This document shows, piece after piece, positions 1 to 13,770 of a DNA stretch of 64,000 nucleotides. The notes below the pieces were generated by a model that saw only the letters and a list, made by a program, of their open reading frames with translations, made no database searches and had not been told where the DNA came from. How positions within the stretch are numbered: position 1 is the first letter of the stretch; each line of letters begins with the position of its first letter. Location: contig OW203763.1 in NCBI GenBank assembly GCA_934045905.1, positions 21,131,108-21,195,107 on the forward strand. Direction: 5' to 3'. The stretch comes from Leuctra nigra (Eukaryota; Arthropoda; Insecta; Plecoptera; Leuctridae). The position numbers and the translations under genes are program-made.

Positions 1-693
1 AGTCGGTAGATAGACGGTGCAGGATACACGATTGGTGGAAATATAGGCGATTGAATGTTAGGCGACGGAAAAATAGGCGAAAATCCGAGTAGGAATTTTA
101 TGTGACAGAAATTTAAATAAATTAAAGAAATATAGGACGCGATATATTTACAAGTAATTTTATTATTTGTATGTGTCATAAAATATATTGTCAATTATGC
201 AATGTCAAGTAGTACGCTGGATCTGAATGGTCAAACATGTATTTGAACAGCCATCAATCACGTTGAATTTACCCTGAGCGGAACTTTAGGCAAAGTATGT
301 TTTCTGAGCTTTTCATGTGATTGTTCAGATAAAAATGTATACGAGATATCAAAAACAAAGTTAATATTATATGATACATTAAAAAATATAAGAAAATATG
401 GTCCACGATCTTGAGTGAATAAATAAATATATAAATACATACATGTAAATATACTTCTGTTTAGTTACTTCAGAGGGTTTGTTTGGTTTCGTTCACGGTA
501 GCAACTTTTTATTTATTCGGACAACAAAAGGGTCCATCGCATATCGTACTCGTATAGCGACTTATCTTTAGTATACATCTATTGACTATCATTTTTCTAT
601 ACATTTTGTAAATGTTACTACATCCGTTGAAAGAATTCAACAAATATCGTGTTCCAATGTTTACAGCCCACTTTTCATAGTATTGAGCGGGGT

Positions 694-728
<35 letters not shown>

Positions 729-2377
729 TTTTGTCAAACTAACGAACGTGTTTTTAGTATCAGTGCGTTACAGGGCGGTTAGTTACAAAAATAAAATACG
801 GCTACATTTCCGTCCTTGTAAATAAAATTGTCGACTAAAATTCCTACACGGTTAATCTTCTATTTTTCCGTCGCCTATATATTCAAACGACTAATATTTC
901 CATAATTACCATCAATTGTCCACAGGAAACGTTGAAAGTGTAAACATGTAGTCAACACTTTACTACAGATTAGAAGTCGAGTTAAGCTGTTTTTTGTTTC
1001 TTTCTTCAATCTCGAAGCTTAAATTAGAGTTCAGAACCTTGTCTAAACGTTGTCAATCACATGTCAATCAAATCAATCTAGCGTTCAAAGTGGTCTTAAT
1101 CCATGATTAACAGCACGTATTAAGTGTAATGCTTTGTAACATCTACTGGCTGAGGTTGATCTAACCAAGGATTAGTTCAGTTGAGATTATAATACTGTTC
1201 AATCAGTATCCAATGAATAGGATTGCGTTGTGGTTGTAGGATGCTTGAACAATGTTCGGAGTCGTCCGGTCGACGGACAACAATTTCTTTTGCGAGTGGT
1301 TTCTCATGTAACTAATCTATATCCATCTTATTAATATTCAACGTGTATTTTATCTCTAAGTCCGTTTACATCCTACTAAAATCTAATCTATGTTATTTTC
1401 TAATAAATCTATCCGATATTTTGGGTGTACATAATCATATTATTTTTATTCAGTTAAAGTTAAAATGTGATGTGAAATGATAGGTATGTCTATCATGCAA
1501 AACTCTCTTTGGTAGCTACACAGATAACATGTGGAAAAAGTCACACAACAATCATTCCACACGTACGAAGAGGACGAAGAAAAGTTGTATTTAAACTAAT
1601 CCAATCAGAGAATCAACTATTTTAGGAGAAAGTACAAGAAGATTGTTATTACATCAGTCACCTAAAAATACTTAAAAATGAGAACTTGAGGTTAAAATAT
1701 ATTACACCAATAACTTGGCAAAGAAGAAAAATAAACTAAAACACTAAGTTATTTGGGGGTGGAAAGATAACTTTTGTCTTTCTTTATTACGCTGTCGGAT
1801 GCCTCAAAAGCGTCTCGTCATCTATAAACATTTTTCGAAACGGCTTAAGATATGACTCAAAGTTCTCACAGGTTCGTGTAGAAAGAAGAATAATACTTCA
1901 GGACTTCTTATCACCTTTATATAGGATTGTTCTTTAGGATAAAATGTATTCCAAAAACACTTTGCACTACACTTAAAATTCAATTTGCGAATACTTACAA
2001 ACGCGCGTTTTTGGTTTAGAAAAGTCACTATAGAATTATTACCATATAGTAATTATTACTTTTTTTAACCCTGTGATAATTTTGGTTTTTATCGTACGCC
2101 ATTTTCAAACATAAATTGAGAGTCGAAATTTGTAAGCGTCCAAATAATCAAGGAAACATTTAGTTTTGTTTCACTCAAACTATATTACTTTGTTAGTTTC
2201 CATACCTACGTTATTCAATACGTTATTTCAATATTAACTCCGGGAATTCACCGAAATACAATAAGAATACCGATAGCCCCTTCTGGGCACACACACAATA
2301 TAGTAACTTTAATTAATTCTTAACTCTTAATTAATGAAGTTCCTGCCTGTGAAAATATCTACCTTAACATAACATAC
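1..2377. other. Intergenic DNA without a recognised gene
   Basis: AT-rich sequence on the 3' side of the minus-strand membrane-protein gene. Only short, low-complexity reading frames are seen, none with a recognisable domain. A (GCTGTT)n hexanucleotide run lies near 691-729. I see no RNA gene or mobile element with clear ends. Confidence 0.5.
691..729. repeat. Hexanucleotide microsatellite (gctgtt)n
   Basis: About six imperfect copies of gctgtt in a row. It lies in intergenic DNA and no open frame of interest crosses it. Confidence 0.8.
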
Positions 2378-2383
2378 TTTATT
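2378..2383 (-). promoter_or_regulatory. Candidate poly(A) signal AATAAA
   Basis: TTTATT on the plus strand reads AATAAA on the minus strand, 60-110 nt beyond the candidate stop codons of the membrane-protein gene. Confidence 0.4.
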
Positions 2384-2438
2384 ATTCCAATTTGATATTC
2401 TTTACCTACATGAAAAACAACCTATTTTGTCACCAGCT

Positions 2439-5400
2439 TCAATCTTTCTTGGAAGAAGTATTTTCATCTACAGAGTACTCCACAGCCACTATAAAGTCTT
2501 GGGAGAAGAATGGAGGAGCGATTTCAATGTCGAATCTACTGTATTTGGGGGTGCTTGAATAGATTCTACAAAATAAATTGCAAATACCTGCCCGTTTGGT
2601 CCTTTAATGGAGGAAGTAAATAAATACCTCGGCAATTGAATCAGTAATTCAATTAAGGGCATCAGTCCACAAAATGTCGAAATCGATTTTATCGTGAAAA
2701 TCGCATCATGCAAATATTCTGAAAATGAGAATTAGTCTGTGACCTACACGGCACAGAAATATATAATTTAGTTAGCTGACATATTCCTGGATCTTCAATC
2801 TCTTCTTTCTCAGAACTATTTACTTGAATAAGTTAATAAATTATACCATTGATTGAATTTTTCGGGGAATCCTTTTATATTTATTTTTAATTTTCTCTTT
2901 GTTTTAAACCTTGTACTGTTTTGCACCTTTTAACTATGAAGAAGGTTGGGAGATGATGATGATGATGACGATGACGATGATGATGATGACGACGAATGTA
3001 TAAGATGGAAGGTGAGAAGTAGACGGTCGTGGCTTATTAATAAACCCAGCATTTGCATCTCGACTGAGGAAGACCATGTCATTCAGATAGGACGGGCACA
3101 GGAATCGAACCCGGGACCTCCTTAGTGCAAGTTCAGAGTTTTATCTTAACTGCGTCAACTTGCTCCATTTTGTATTATTTTTAACAGAAACTAGCAGTCT
3201 TTGCCTCGCGGTAAGTATTCATACGAGTAGTTTTAGTATATCTTTTTCAAAGTTGCATAAAGCTTTCAGTTAATAATACATAGGTACCTACATTTTGTTG
3301 TAACTATTCTTTAAATAGGCCACTGCAGAGACTTGAAAGGGCAGCATTGAGTTTCAGTTGTCTCTTATGGTAGAATATTTCAAGCATAGGATATACGAAC
3401 TGTGTATAAAATATCAAAAGTGATTAATATACTTGACAAAAAGTGACTATGAAATCTGATGACAAAAAATATAGATTTTAAACTTTGGCGACGTTTTATT
3501 ATAGTGTCGCTAAAACGTCGCTCCACAATACTGCGGCAAAAAGAGAAAATAAATTTTATAGAAGAAATACTAATACAAAAATTTCCGTCACTCTGTTTTA
3601 ATTAAGGCTGTAATGGTTTACTCTTTACATGAATATACTGAATTATTCCAAAAAACAATAAATTTTATAATAAATAATGTTTTCTATAAAGTAATCTAAT
3701 GCTAACGTAAAATGTATTTCATCTTACCTGTATCACTCGAGAAGAGAATCGGTGGTGCTAAGTTAGCATTAGCATAATGCCTGGGCCGTGTGTAGCGAGC
3801 ACTGCTAAACAGTTTCAAGACGAAACAGATGAGCCCAGTGAAGAGGGCGATGCCTGTAGCGACGCCAAACAGGGTGGGCAGGTCGGTCGTCAAGAGCGCC
3901 AAATCTGAGAGGATTGACACATATGATGAACAATCTGAGAGGATTGACACATATGTTGAACAATCTGAGAGGATTGACAAGTATGTTGAACAATCTGAGA
4001 GGATTGACACATATGATGAACAACATATCTGAGAGGATTGACACATATGATGAACAACATATCTGAGAGATTGACACATATGATGAACAATCTGAGAGGA
4101 TTGGCACATATGATGAACAATCTGAGAGGATTGGCACATATGATGAACAATCTGAGAGGATTGACACATATGTTGAACAATCTGAGAGGATTGACACGTA
4201 TGTTGAACAATCTGAAAGGTTTGACACATATGTTGAACAATCTGAGAGGATTGACACATATGATGAACAACATATCTGAGAGGATTGACACGTATGATGA
4301 ACAATCTGAGAGGATTGACACATATGTTGAACAATCTGAGAGGATTGACACATATGATGAACAACATATCTTAGAGGATCGACACATAATTATGATGAAC
4401 AACATTTCTTAGAGGATTGACACATAATTATGACGAACAACATTTCTGAGAGGATTGACACAAATGTTGAACAACTGAGAGTATTGACACACATGATGAA
4501 CAACATATCTGAGAGGATAGATACTCATCATATGATGAACAGGGTAGACAAGATGATCATCAGAATATCTGAATATATTGGTCACAATTACACAACAGTT
4601 TCTATTATTGTTAGTAATCCATTATTCAATAACCTAACACCTAGCTGAAATCTGTTTTGTGGATTAGTCCAATTAATATGTTTGTTGATAATGTATAATC
4701 TGTATTAGATCTCGAAACCAATCGTGTCTATGAATATGAATATTAGCTTCAATTATTAATTATAATTGGTTAATTATGCCCCGGGATGACCATTAACCAA
4801 TACCACTTAATCAATATTCATCAATCATTCGCATTTGTCATTAGCCTATTTCACAATCCTTTCCGCATCATTTGCACGGAACTCATAATGCCACTTGACA
4901 AAAGATAGAGGTCGGATTACAATAAGCCACTTCTAAAATTAATCTTTGATAATTTATGAGTTTAGTAAATAAAAACATGGAGTATTAAATTTGATTGTGG
5001 ATAATTTTTATTTCCACGATTTCAGTTGCTGAATCTCGGAAGATTTCAGAGAATGTACCTTTATTTTTAGTCAAATTCGCGTGACTATTTGACGTTTAGT
5101 TACGTTATTTCTTCTTACAAAATGTGGGAATAACCAGTGTATTCGTGTGTGTCGAGACTATTTCAAATACACAATAGCGGAATTGAAATATCTGAATCTG
5201 ACACAAGCATTTTGCTATGACTATTTAAATATTTCCTGGGGTTGATGGAACTAATTGTTTCTTCGACATCTAGAAATGTAAATGTAGGCTATCACTCGTA
5301 CATACAAAGTTCAACAATACAACTGTTTTCTTTTTAAAAAGTTCTCTAGGTTAAGTATGGTAGAGGTACCAGGTTTCTATAAATAAATTTCTATTTTTCA

Positions 5401-8400
5401 ACCCCCTTGTTGACGTGGCACCTTGTCTTTTCTAGATCAATAAGTAAGGATATTCATTCTTATCCAACCTACTATACTATCGAGTTTATTATCCTTAAAG
5501 GGTAAAATAGATCACAGCTATTGATCAAAATGTTCATTACCTTCTGAACAAAAGACACGCTTTGTAGGCCTTGCCACGGCAACTGTATGGTAGCCTGGTC
5601 TGCACTGACAGATTGCGTTGTGGTGGATTTGAATGCAAGCAGCATTGGGATCTGTGAAGGAGCAGGTCTGTCCGTAGAAACATTGGTCACCCAGCCGCAC
5701 AGCTACAAAAAGATATAACAATTTAGTTTTATGCATTTCAATCTCATATTTTTTGCTAGGCAAATATGAATGTTTTAATTATTATAATTTATTGTAATTA
5801 ACCTGCAAGCAGGAGACCAGTGTAGGGCGCAAAAACTGCGCCCTCTTTAGCCTATGAGTTACAACAGTTACTTTACTACATACATTAAGTGATAGTTGGT
5901 AGGTTCAAAGTGAAATGTCAAGTTGTAAGGTACATGACACAAAATGTATTTTGTTGACTTATGACTATGTACAGGTCAGAACATTTTGTATTAATTGATT
6001 TTTGAATGTAAATATGTTGAAGATAATTTTGAGTTTCCTCTAAATATAAAACTAATGAATTGTTGTTCTGACTAATATATATCTAAAATGAAAGTATAAA
6101 ATGTACTATCTAATATATTATAATAAATTAAGTTTACGTAGAAAGTTCAAAAGAATTGTAATAGTTAATGAAATGGAATGAATTGTCCTGACGACCAAGA
6201 GCAAATAGTAATGTTAATTATCGTGTGGCAAGCGAATTGCTATGAATCTGGAACGTTAAATGGACTCCGGCTCACAATTGCATTATTATTTTATTCTTGT
6301 GGTTTTGTTTTCAACTTAAAAAAGAAACACTGATACAATGCTTTTAAAATGATTCCGCCTCAAGTCGGTGCGAACAATTGCGGTCAATTATATATTAGAA
6401 ATTCAATATAGATATTCAATTAGAAAAGATGAGAGAATAGTTCGTGGCTCAAAGATTTCTTCGTCGAGCTGCAAATTCAATATTCAAACTATTTCTCTAA
6501 AGTACTAGTATCGTGTATTCGAATCTAGCCACCGGATATCCTTCCCACTAACCCATCTGGGTGGAATTCAGAGGAAATGTCTACTACCTCCACCCTTCAC
6601 CTTATTCGTAATCCATTTCCAATCATCCTTGAAATCATTCCAAAGCAAATATAATTTACATACAAATCTAAAACGGAAAAGTATGTTAATTTTGCAATGA
6701 TTTTTCTTTCATTTTTCTTTTAACAGAAGTTCCTACCTCTCATCTGCCTACATTAATAACTATTATAGTACTTATGTAATCTTTTAATTTTTTTAAAATA
6801 AGCTCAGAGCTTGTTTTTTGAATACATTAAAAAATCTTCCATTACTTCACTTACTCATGATATGCTATATGAGAGTACCTATTTACATTACTCTTGAAAT
6901 CTCTCTCTTTGCTAAGCACTCCTCTGCATTTGTTCATGAATTATTAAGTTCTCTTTTTGCTTACGTTTGGCACAGCCCCTGGTCGGACCAAGTTTGACTG
7001 GAAACTTTTTATCACATTCACAGTGTCGTGTGACCTGATCACAGAAGACGTTGGGGAGTTTGGGATCGCATGTGTCCTCACACGGAGAGCCCAAGAACTG
7101 ACCATCTGAAAATAACAACACATACTGATTAAAAGATGACAAAGAATTCAAATGAGAACATCGATAATGAAAAGTTGTCTGAAGTTGTTGAATGAAGTTG
7201 TTTTCCTTATGTGAAATAAACAAGGAGCTTATTTCGAAACGCAATATGCCCAATCTATTTATAATGTCTTCTAATATTAGTGTGGAATAATATAAAATTA
7301 TGTACCCCATAAATAGTTCCATTGGATTTGATCAAATTTTCACCAACGTCAGTAATTACATAATTCATTGTCATACTTTTTATATTACATTGTTATGTAA
7401 ATGTGCATCATTGTATGTACTGCATTTTTTCTATGTGTTTTATTAATAATTTAATGTATAAATTGCCAACCATGGCTATGCGGTCCATTTTTTTTTTAAA
7501 TAATAAAGAATGTTTAAACAACAAACCGAACTATTAGATTGGGGTAAATTGTTGATCGTCATGTATTGCGACATCTAACAGAAAACACAGTATTCGATTT
7601 ACGTTGTTGCATTTTGAAACTATGCTCCCAGTTTAATTGGACTACACAATTTTCTTCTTTTAGTGTAATCGTCAATTACGTTAATTGTGGTAATTGTGGA
7701 ATAAATAAGCTTTAGCTATTTAAGGGTACAATAGACTTTTAATGTTTTCACGTTAATAATTGTATTGCTGTTAATCGTTTTCCAATCACCACTACTTGAA
7801 TGGCAATATCAAAATTACCACGACGATACGCTATACCCTGTTTTCTATGAAAACAGAAAACGCTTTCAAACAAAAATACAAACTTCAGAAGAGGAAAGGA
7901 GAGCTAGAAAATTTAGTGGATAATATGTAGCTTCCAGAGTTTAGAAACATTTAGTACTTTAATTTTACAGTTGATATTGATTATAAACCAAATCGATTTA
8001 CTGATACTGTGGTTCCTCATTCCAACCAGTGTCACTGGTTATATCAAAATTTGAACAGGTAATTTCATAGTAGCTATTTTGAAAGATACCTAATGAAGAT
8101 TTTTTGAAATATTTTAAGATAACAGATAATATGCATTACCACATTCATCCATGATAGGTAATCAATAGATAATTTTGTTTTTAATTATTAGCTACAGATG
8201 TGTTTGAAAACTCCTAGAGTGCAGACCGTATCGAAATTTCACGCCTCTAGCGTAACAAAGTATTAGTTTCATTTGAGAATACATTCCTTTTTATTAAGAA
8301 TAAGGTAAATTTATTTTTGCCTTATTTTGCGTAACCAATTTTACAAAGAGTTTTGAATAACCCATGCAAAGAAGAGAGTACCTATATCAAACAATTGTCG

Positions 8401-11400
8401 AACTTAAATTTTTTAAATTAATTCATGTTTTATGATAAAATGGTAACATATTATAATAAGGAACAATCTCAAAGTGATATCACATTTAGGCCCGGTCTTT
8501 CAATACTCTGCTTAAGTCTCAATTAGCTCTTAACAGTTAGTTAGTGGTCATTCTAGGAATGCCATTGGTTGTAGCCATGGCAATATAGTCCAAATTGACT
8601 GTTTAAAAGTTAGCAATGCAATTCTCATACACTCGGTTGAGTGTTTAAATTGTCAACGATAAATCAATTCACAATAAAAGTTTTAAGTATTAATAATGTT
8701 TTTTTAAATCGATGGTTCATGGTTTGTACGGCCCTCTTTAGGGCCATCAAGAGCAAAACACAGGGCAGAAACTAGGAGTCCAGACAACCAATATAATTAA
8801 TATTAATGACAAATAAACACCGAGAATATGTGCTTAAGTCTACTATGTCAGTTTCTTGGAGTTTGTTGCTAAAATTATATTGGTATTGTTCTCTGCTACA
8901 GAAATTATATTTCACAACTGTAATGAATACTAATTTCAAATTCAGAGAGATACAATCGTCGCTTTATTTAAAATGTTATTGCGTTTTGAAGAGAATTATC
9001 TGTTCTTTTGTAAACTACATTTAATGAAACCCGTAGACGTAAAGTGACTTGCATTCTTTTACACAAGAGTTAAAGTATTTGCGGTGAAAACATCTGCTAG
9101 CGAGTCGGTTACAATCGTCTGCATCGCTCTTCCTCCAGAATGAAGGAGTGTGAGAGTGTGGAGAGGGGAAGAGGGAGAGGGAGAGGGGCTGCTGGAGAGA
9201 CGTGTGGTCGAACTTTGGGATGAGGAAGAAGAGATTTGGTGCCCTGTAACCCAAGTTGGTGTTAACAAGCTGACCCTGCATTTGTTGAAAACACGAGTCG
9301 GGTTCGTCAATTTGCATTTTAACTTGAGCGATTTATTCAGTTAATACATTACATTTAAAACATTATAGCGTTGTAAGTTTCAAATAGCTAATCAAGACAA
9401 AAATCAAGACTGAAGAAAGCGAAGAATATGTGTAATCTGCGGAAAATCAAATAAAGTAGCTTGATGAAATAACAAACTCGGAAATATCTCTGCCTACATA
9501 CGTTGATGAGCGAACGTTGAATTGTAACGCATTCATATTATTATGATGTGTTAGAGTTGATGTTCTATAGACCTTGCTAAGTAGTTGTAATGACAAAACT
9601 AATTATTTGTAAGTAATCATGTCGGGGTTCATAATACCTTAGATTAAACAAATTTATCAAATATTTCAAAATAAGTTTAAATTGTCGAGAGCTCTTGAAG
9701 TTCTTCACTGAATTGGCTGAACAATGTAACATCTGCTAAAATGTTGGTCCCAATGACCATGATTGAACTATATCGGATGAATGGTTAGAGGATTTGCTCA
9801 TGTATACATGTGACCGCTTGTATGGCATTAGTGTGTGTGCAAAATTTCATGTCCATTGGTTGATCGGTGTGATATGGTACATGCAAAAAAGCACGAAACC
9901 AAACAGTACAAATAGTACTGTAGTCACGTTCGCTTAAATAACTCTGAACTGCGTATTATTTTATAAACGATATATAAATCTTTTGATGGAACATTTCAAA
10001 ACTAATTAAACTACGTAATACTAGTATCCTAGTATCCTTTCTGAATATAAAATAGTTTATCAAGCTTCATAAAACAATTAGCGATCGTGACATTGCATCT
10101 GACGTTGCAAATGCATTGGTGTTGTGGAAGAATATTTCGACCAATTGCGTTTCGCCACTAAGATTGAAATTATAACATTAAATTTCTAGAAATTCACCTT
10201 TAGAGCGTCATAGACATAAAGGCCAAGTAACTAGGAGAATATATTTCCGTCACTGTACACACGTGGACTAAAACTTGTGACTCTAGTTCATATTAAAGAG
10301 CCAGATATAAATATCCTACTGTTTAAAAATGCGCTCACATTCTAAATAATTCAAATCAGTGATACAATTTGGGGCATCGGTATTGCATATTTGATTGCCA
10401 ACTGGGTATGAGGTGGTTAAAAATTTATATTATATTTTGTTTAAATTGATTTTATTTTAGAAGCGAACGCGAATTGTTAGGAAAATGATTTGAAAATTGA
10501 AACGGACAGATTCAAAAGCAAACAGGACTGAGAACTACTGGTTTGATTTGATAAGACATGAACTCAACTTGTGCTCATTACTGACTAACAGCCTTTCGAA
10601 AGTTTAGCATTTTAAGTGACCTAAGAAAGGCATTAATTAACCCTGTAGTGATTGGCTTTAGCAAATGACGATCGATGCCTGAAGTGCCCTTTATACAAGA
10701 GTATAGTGAAGAAGGAAGAGCATACTAAACAGTGCTTATGTGATTTCATTGAAATTAGGAAACTGACGTACTTACATGAAGTACTCCAATAAGTACTTTC
10801 ACACTTCAAGCATACGTTATTGAAGTGTTAATAACCAACAGTGTATAAGATAAATACAATATGCGCATATATTTGAAGACACACCTATCTTATTCATCAA
10901 ACAAAACAAATACTTCGTCGAAAATTGTTTTTCTAAAAAGTCCTACTTCTGCCACCAAATGTAATTTTTTTTAAAGTTTAAAGATATTCGATCTTATATC
11001 TAACTTAGTGGTGGTAACTCCAATTCTAAGTATGTTAATGTTCATCCTTGAATAAAAATAAATAAGTGAAACGAGACGACCTCGCGGCTAAACTGGGACT
11101 CACACTCAGGACTTGACATATGCGCTTCTCGGCTAACCAGACACACCTTACATTTTATAACCAGCCTTAATTCACATTTATAGCCAAAACAAATGATGTA
11201 AATAAACGAAATGTCCCTCTAAAAACATTGAAGGCACAGCGAGACAAACGGGACATCAATCTTAATTCTATTATTTTTCTTCGAATTATTGAATTTTCGA
11301 AATATTATCTTCATTCAAATAATTAAATTCAGTGATATAAATAATCTCACAAACTGGTGACATTAAGTCATAAATATTAAGGATCGTAATGTACCGAGGG

Positions 11401-13735
11401 AAATGTACCCCAGTTTTTGGACTTATATATAAGTAATATTGAAAGGTAATACATAAAAGTTTAACAATCAATTTTTAATTATTGAAGAAACTTGTACCTA
11501 GGTACGTTCGTATGTAATACCAGTATTATTCCACACCATCATCAATACAATATGAATGATGATACATTATCTCTGAAGATGCCAAAGGCAAACTTCATCA
11601 CACAAACACAGATGCCGATGCAAAGGAACGGTATGAGAAGAGCTAATAGAGAGCTGTTGTAATGTGAACTCTTGTTTGTACAAACCAGTGTCGTAATATA
11701 TTGACGCTATGTTCGATCACTTTGTAGGCAGGCAGACGGACGATTCTAACCCGAAACTAAGGTATTAAATTCGGGTAAGTGTTGTAATGATGTAGAGTAC
11801 TTTAGTGCTTAACTCGTGAACTAAAGTACTAAAGTTCAGAAACTAGACAATGATACTTGATAAGTAAAGAGCCTACTTAAATAATGAAGCTAGGGACTAC
11901 TAAAGTCAAGATTTCGGCTACTAAACCAGTATCAAGTGATTTAAATTATATCCACTTAGCTCTACTATTATTATTTTTATATTATCCTTTTACAAATTAT
12001 ATATTAGGTACCTATATGAAATCTAGAAGGAATCTTGATCTAAAACTTGAATTGCCAAGACAGTTGCATAAAATATATTTACCTCGGAGGCAGAAGGCCC
12101 AAAGTCCATGTCAATGGTTTGAGGTGAGCTCAAAAACCAGTAATTCTGCCTTCAATATAATTATCTGTAATTGTTGACTTCAATCAAATTGCAAGAGACA
12201 GAGCTTGAATACATGATTCCAAAAGTGTGCAATGCAACATCGAGAAAATAGACTTCGAACCATCTACTTCTGAGGTTCAGGTATTAAAGTGGGTTTCATA
12301 ACTCTTTAAATAACAATATTAATTATAATAATAATACAGCTTCAGTAACAGACTCACTTTTCATGACAAGGCTCTATAAATGTCAAATGATCATCGTCTT
12401 CTCCGCACACAAAAGTATTCATAACCAGAAATATATTAACATTGAGTGAAANNNNNNNNNNNNNNNNNNNNNNNNNNNNNNNNNNNNNNNNNNNNNNNNN
12501 NNNNNNNNNNNNNNNNNNNNNNNNNNNNNNNNNNNNNNNNNNNNNNNNNNNNNNNNNNNNNNNNNNNNNNNNNNNNNNNNNNNNNNNNNNNNNNNNNNNN
12601 NNNNNNNNNNNNNNNNNNNNNNNNNNNNNNNNNNNNNNNNNNNNNNNNNNNGTAACGATAATATTTGAAATTCACTTATTCTAGTGTGAATGAAAATGTC
12701 AAAGTCGCAGAGTTGCAATTGTCGCTGAAAACTGTGTCAACACCAATCATGAGTAATTAGGAGATAATTAATTGCTTGGTCCACGATGAGTGTGAATTAC
12801 TTTACGCTAATTTAACATGGAAAAGTTGGCTTCGTAGTTTTTCAGGGGGAAATGGATGTTGAATGAAATGAGAATAAACGAATTAATGAGGATGCTCGTT
12901 AACGTTATCCTCTCTTACTCTTGCTGAAAGATTTGTGCTTAAGTGAAGGCATTTTATACATTAGATTTTCCTTGCTGTTAAATCTTAAGAATTATTTTAT
13001 TTCTATACCTTTTTTATATGAGTGAAAATATTTTTTATATATTTTATTATATTTTGTATTTGATATGCAATAAATAAAGAATTAGGAGTTTCAAAATTAA
13101 AAGTTTTTAAATATGTTGGTAATTTCTTTTAAAATCTCTTCAAAGACGTATGATTTTTATTTTTATTTAATATTTTTGATATATTATGATTTAATTATCA
13201 ATAAAACTGTTATTTACCAAAATATGAGGGGCCAGAAATTTGAATACATTTTGAGGTATAATATATTGTTTTTCTTACTTTTCATTCATTTCAAAATAGG
13301 TGTATAGTGTATAATATACGTAACGTTTAATTATACTTGTTACTACTGGTTGGAAAGAGGTATTTGCATATACAACTTATCTATGTAAACCTTGTAGTCA
13401 TATTTGCAGTCTCATTACTCTTTGAAACCTTGTTCAAAATTTTTAATTAAGAAAACATGGCTTTGACAAGTAAATTTGAGTTGAAATGGCCTTTGACGAT
13501 ATTTTCTTTCCCGAGCATAATATGCGAAATTCATTCACTATCGATTGGCACCCCGGACTTTTAGTTTAGTACGAGACCGTTTGGTGAAATTGACATAGGA
13601 AAAATCTCAATACCATTTTTGAGAATTTGAATTGAGATCGCCAAAATGATGTCGGAGAATCCCTTGCATTGGCGAGGCTGCTAGTGGGCCACGGGCGGGA
13701 AATCAATATGACTGAAACGTAACTTGGTGTGAGTG

Positions 13736-13770
<35 letters not shown>

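Noticed and set aside
3702..4412. Long open frames on both strands (up to 221 codons) across the minisatellite, or a CRISPR array
   Set aside because: The frames come from a stop-free 30-bp repeat. Repeats abut directly with no unique spacers, so it is not CRISPR. Only 3728-3904 is supported as an exon.
9021..9317. Minus-strand frame of 98 codons with four cysteines near its end
   Set aside because: Low-complexity serine/proline stretch from a GA-rich tract, no signal peptide and no consistent splice phase with the surrounding gene. I could not support it as an exon.
12419..12718. Open frames made largely of X
   Set aside because: They run through the 200-N assembly gap.
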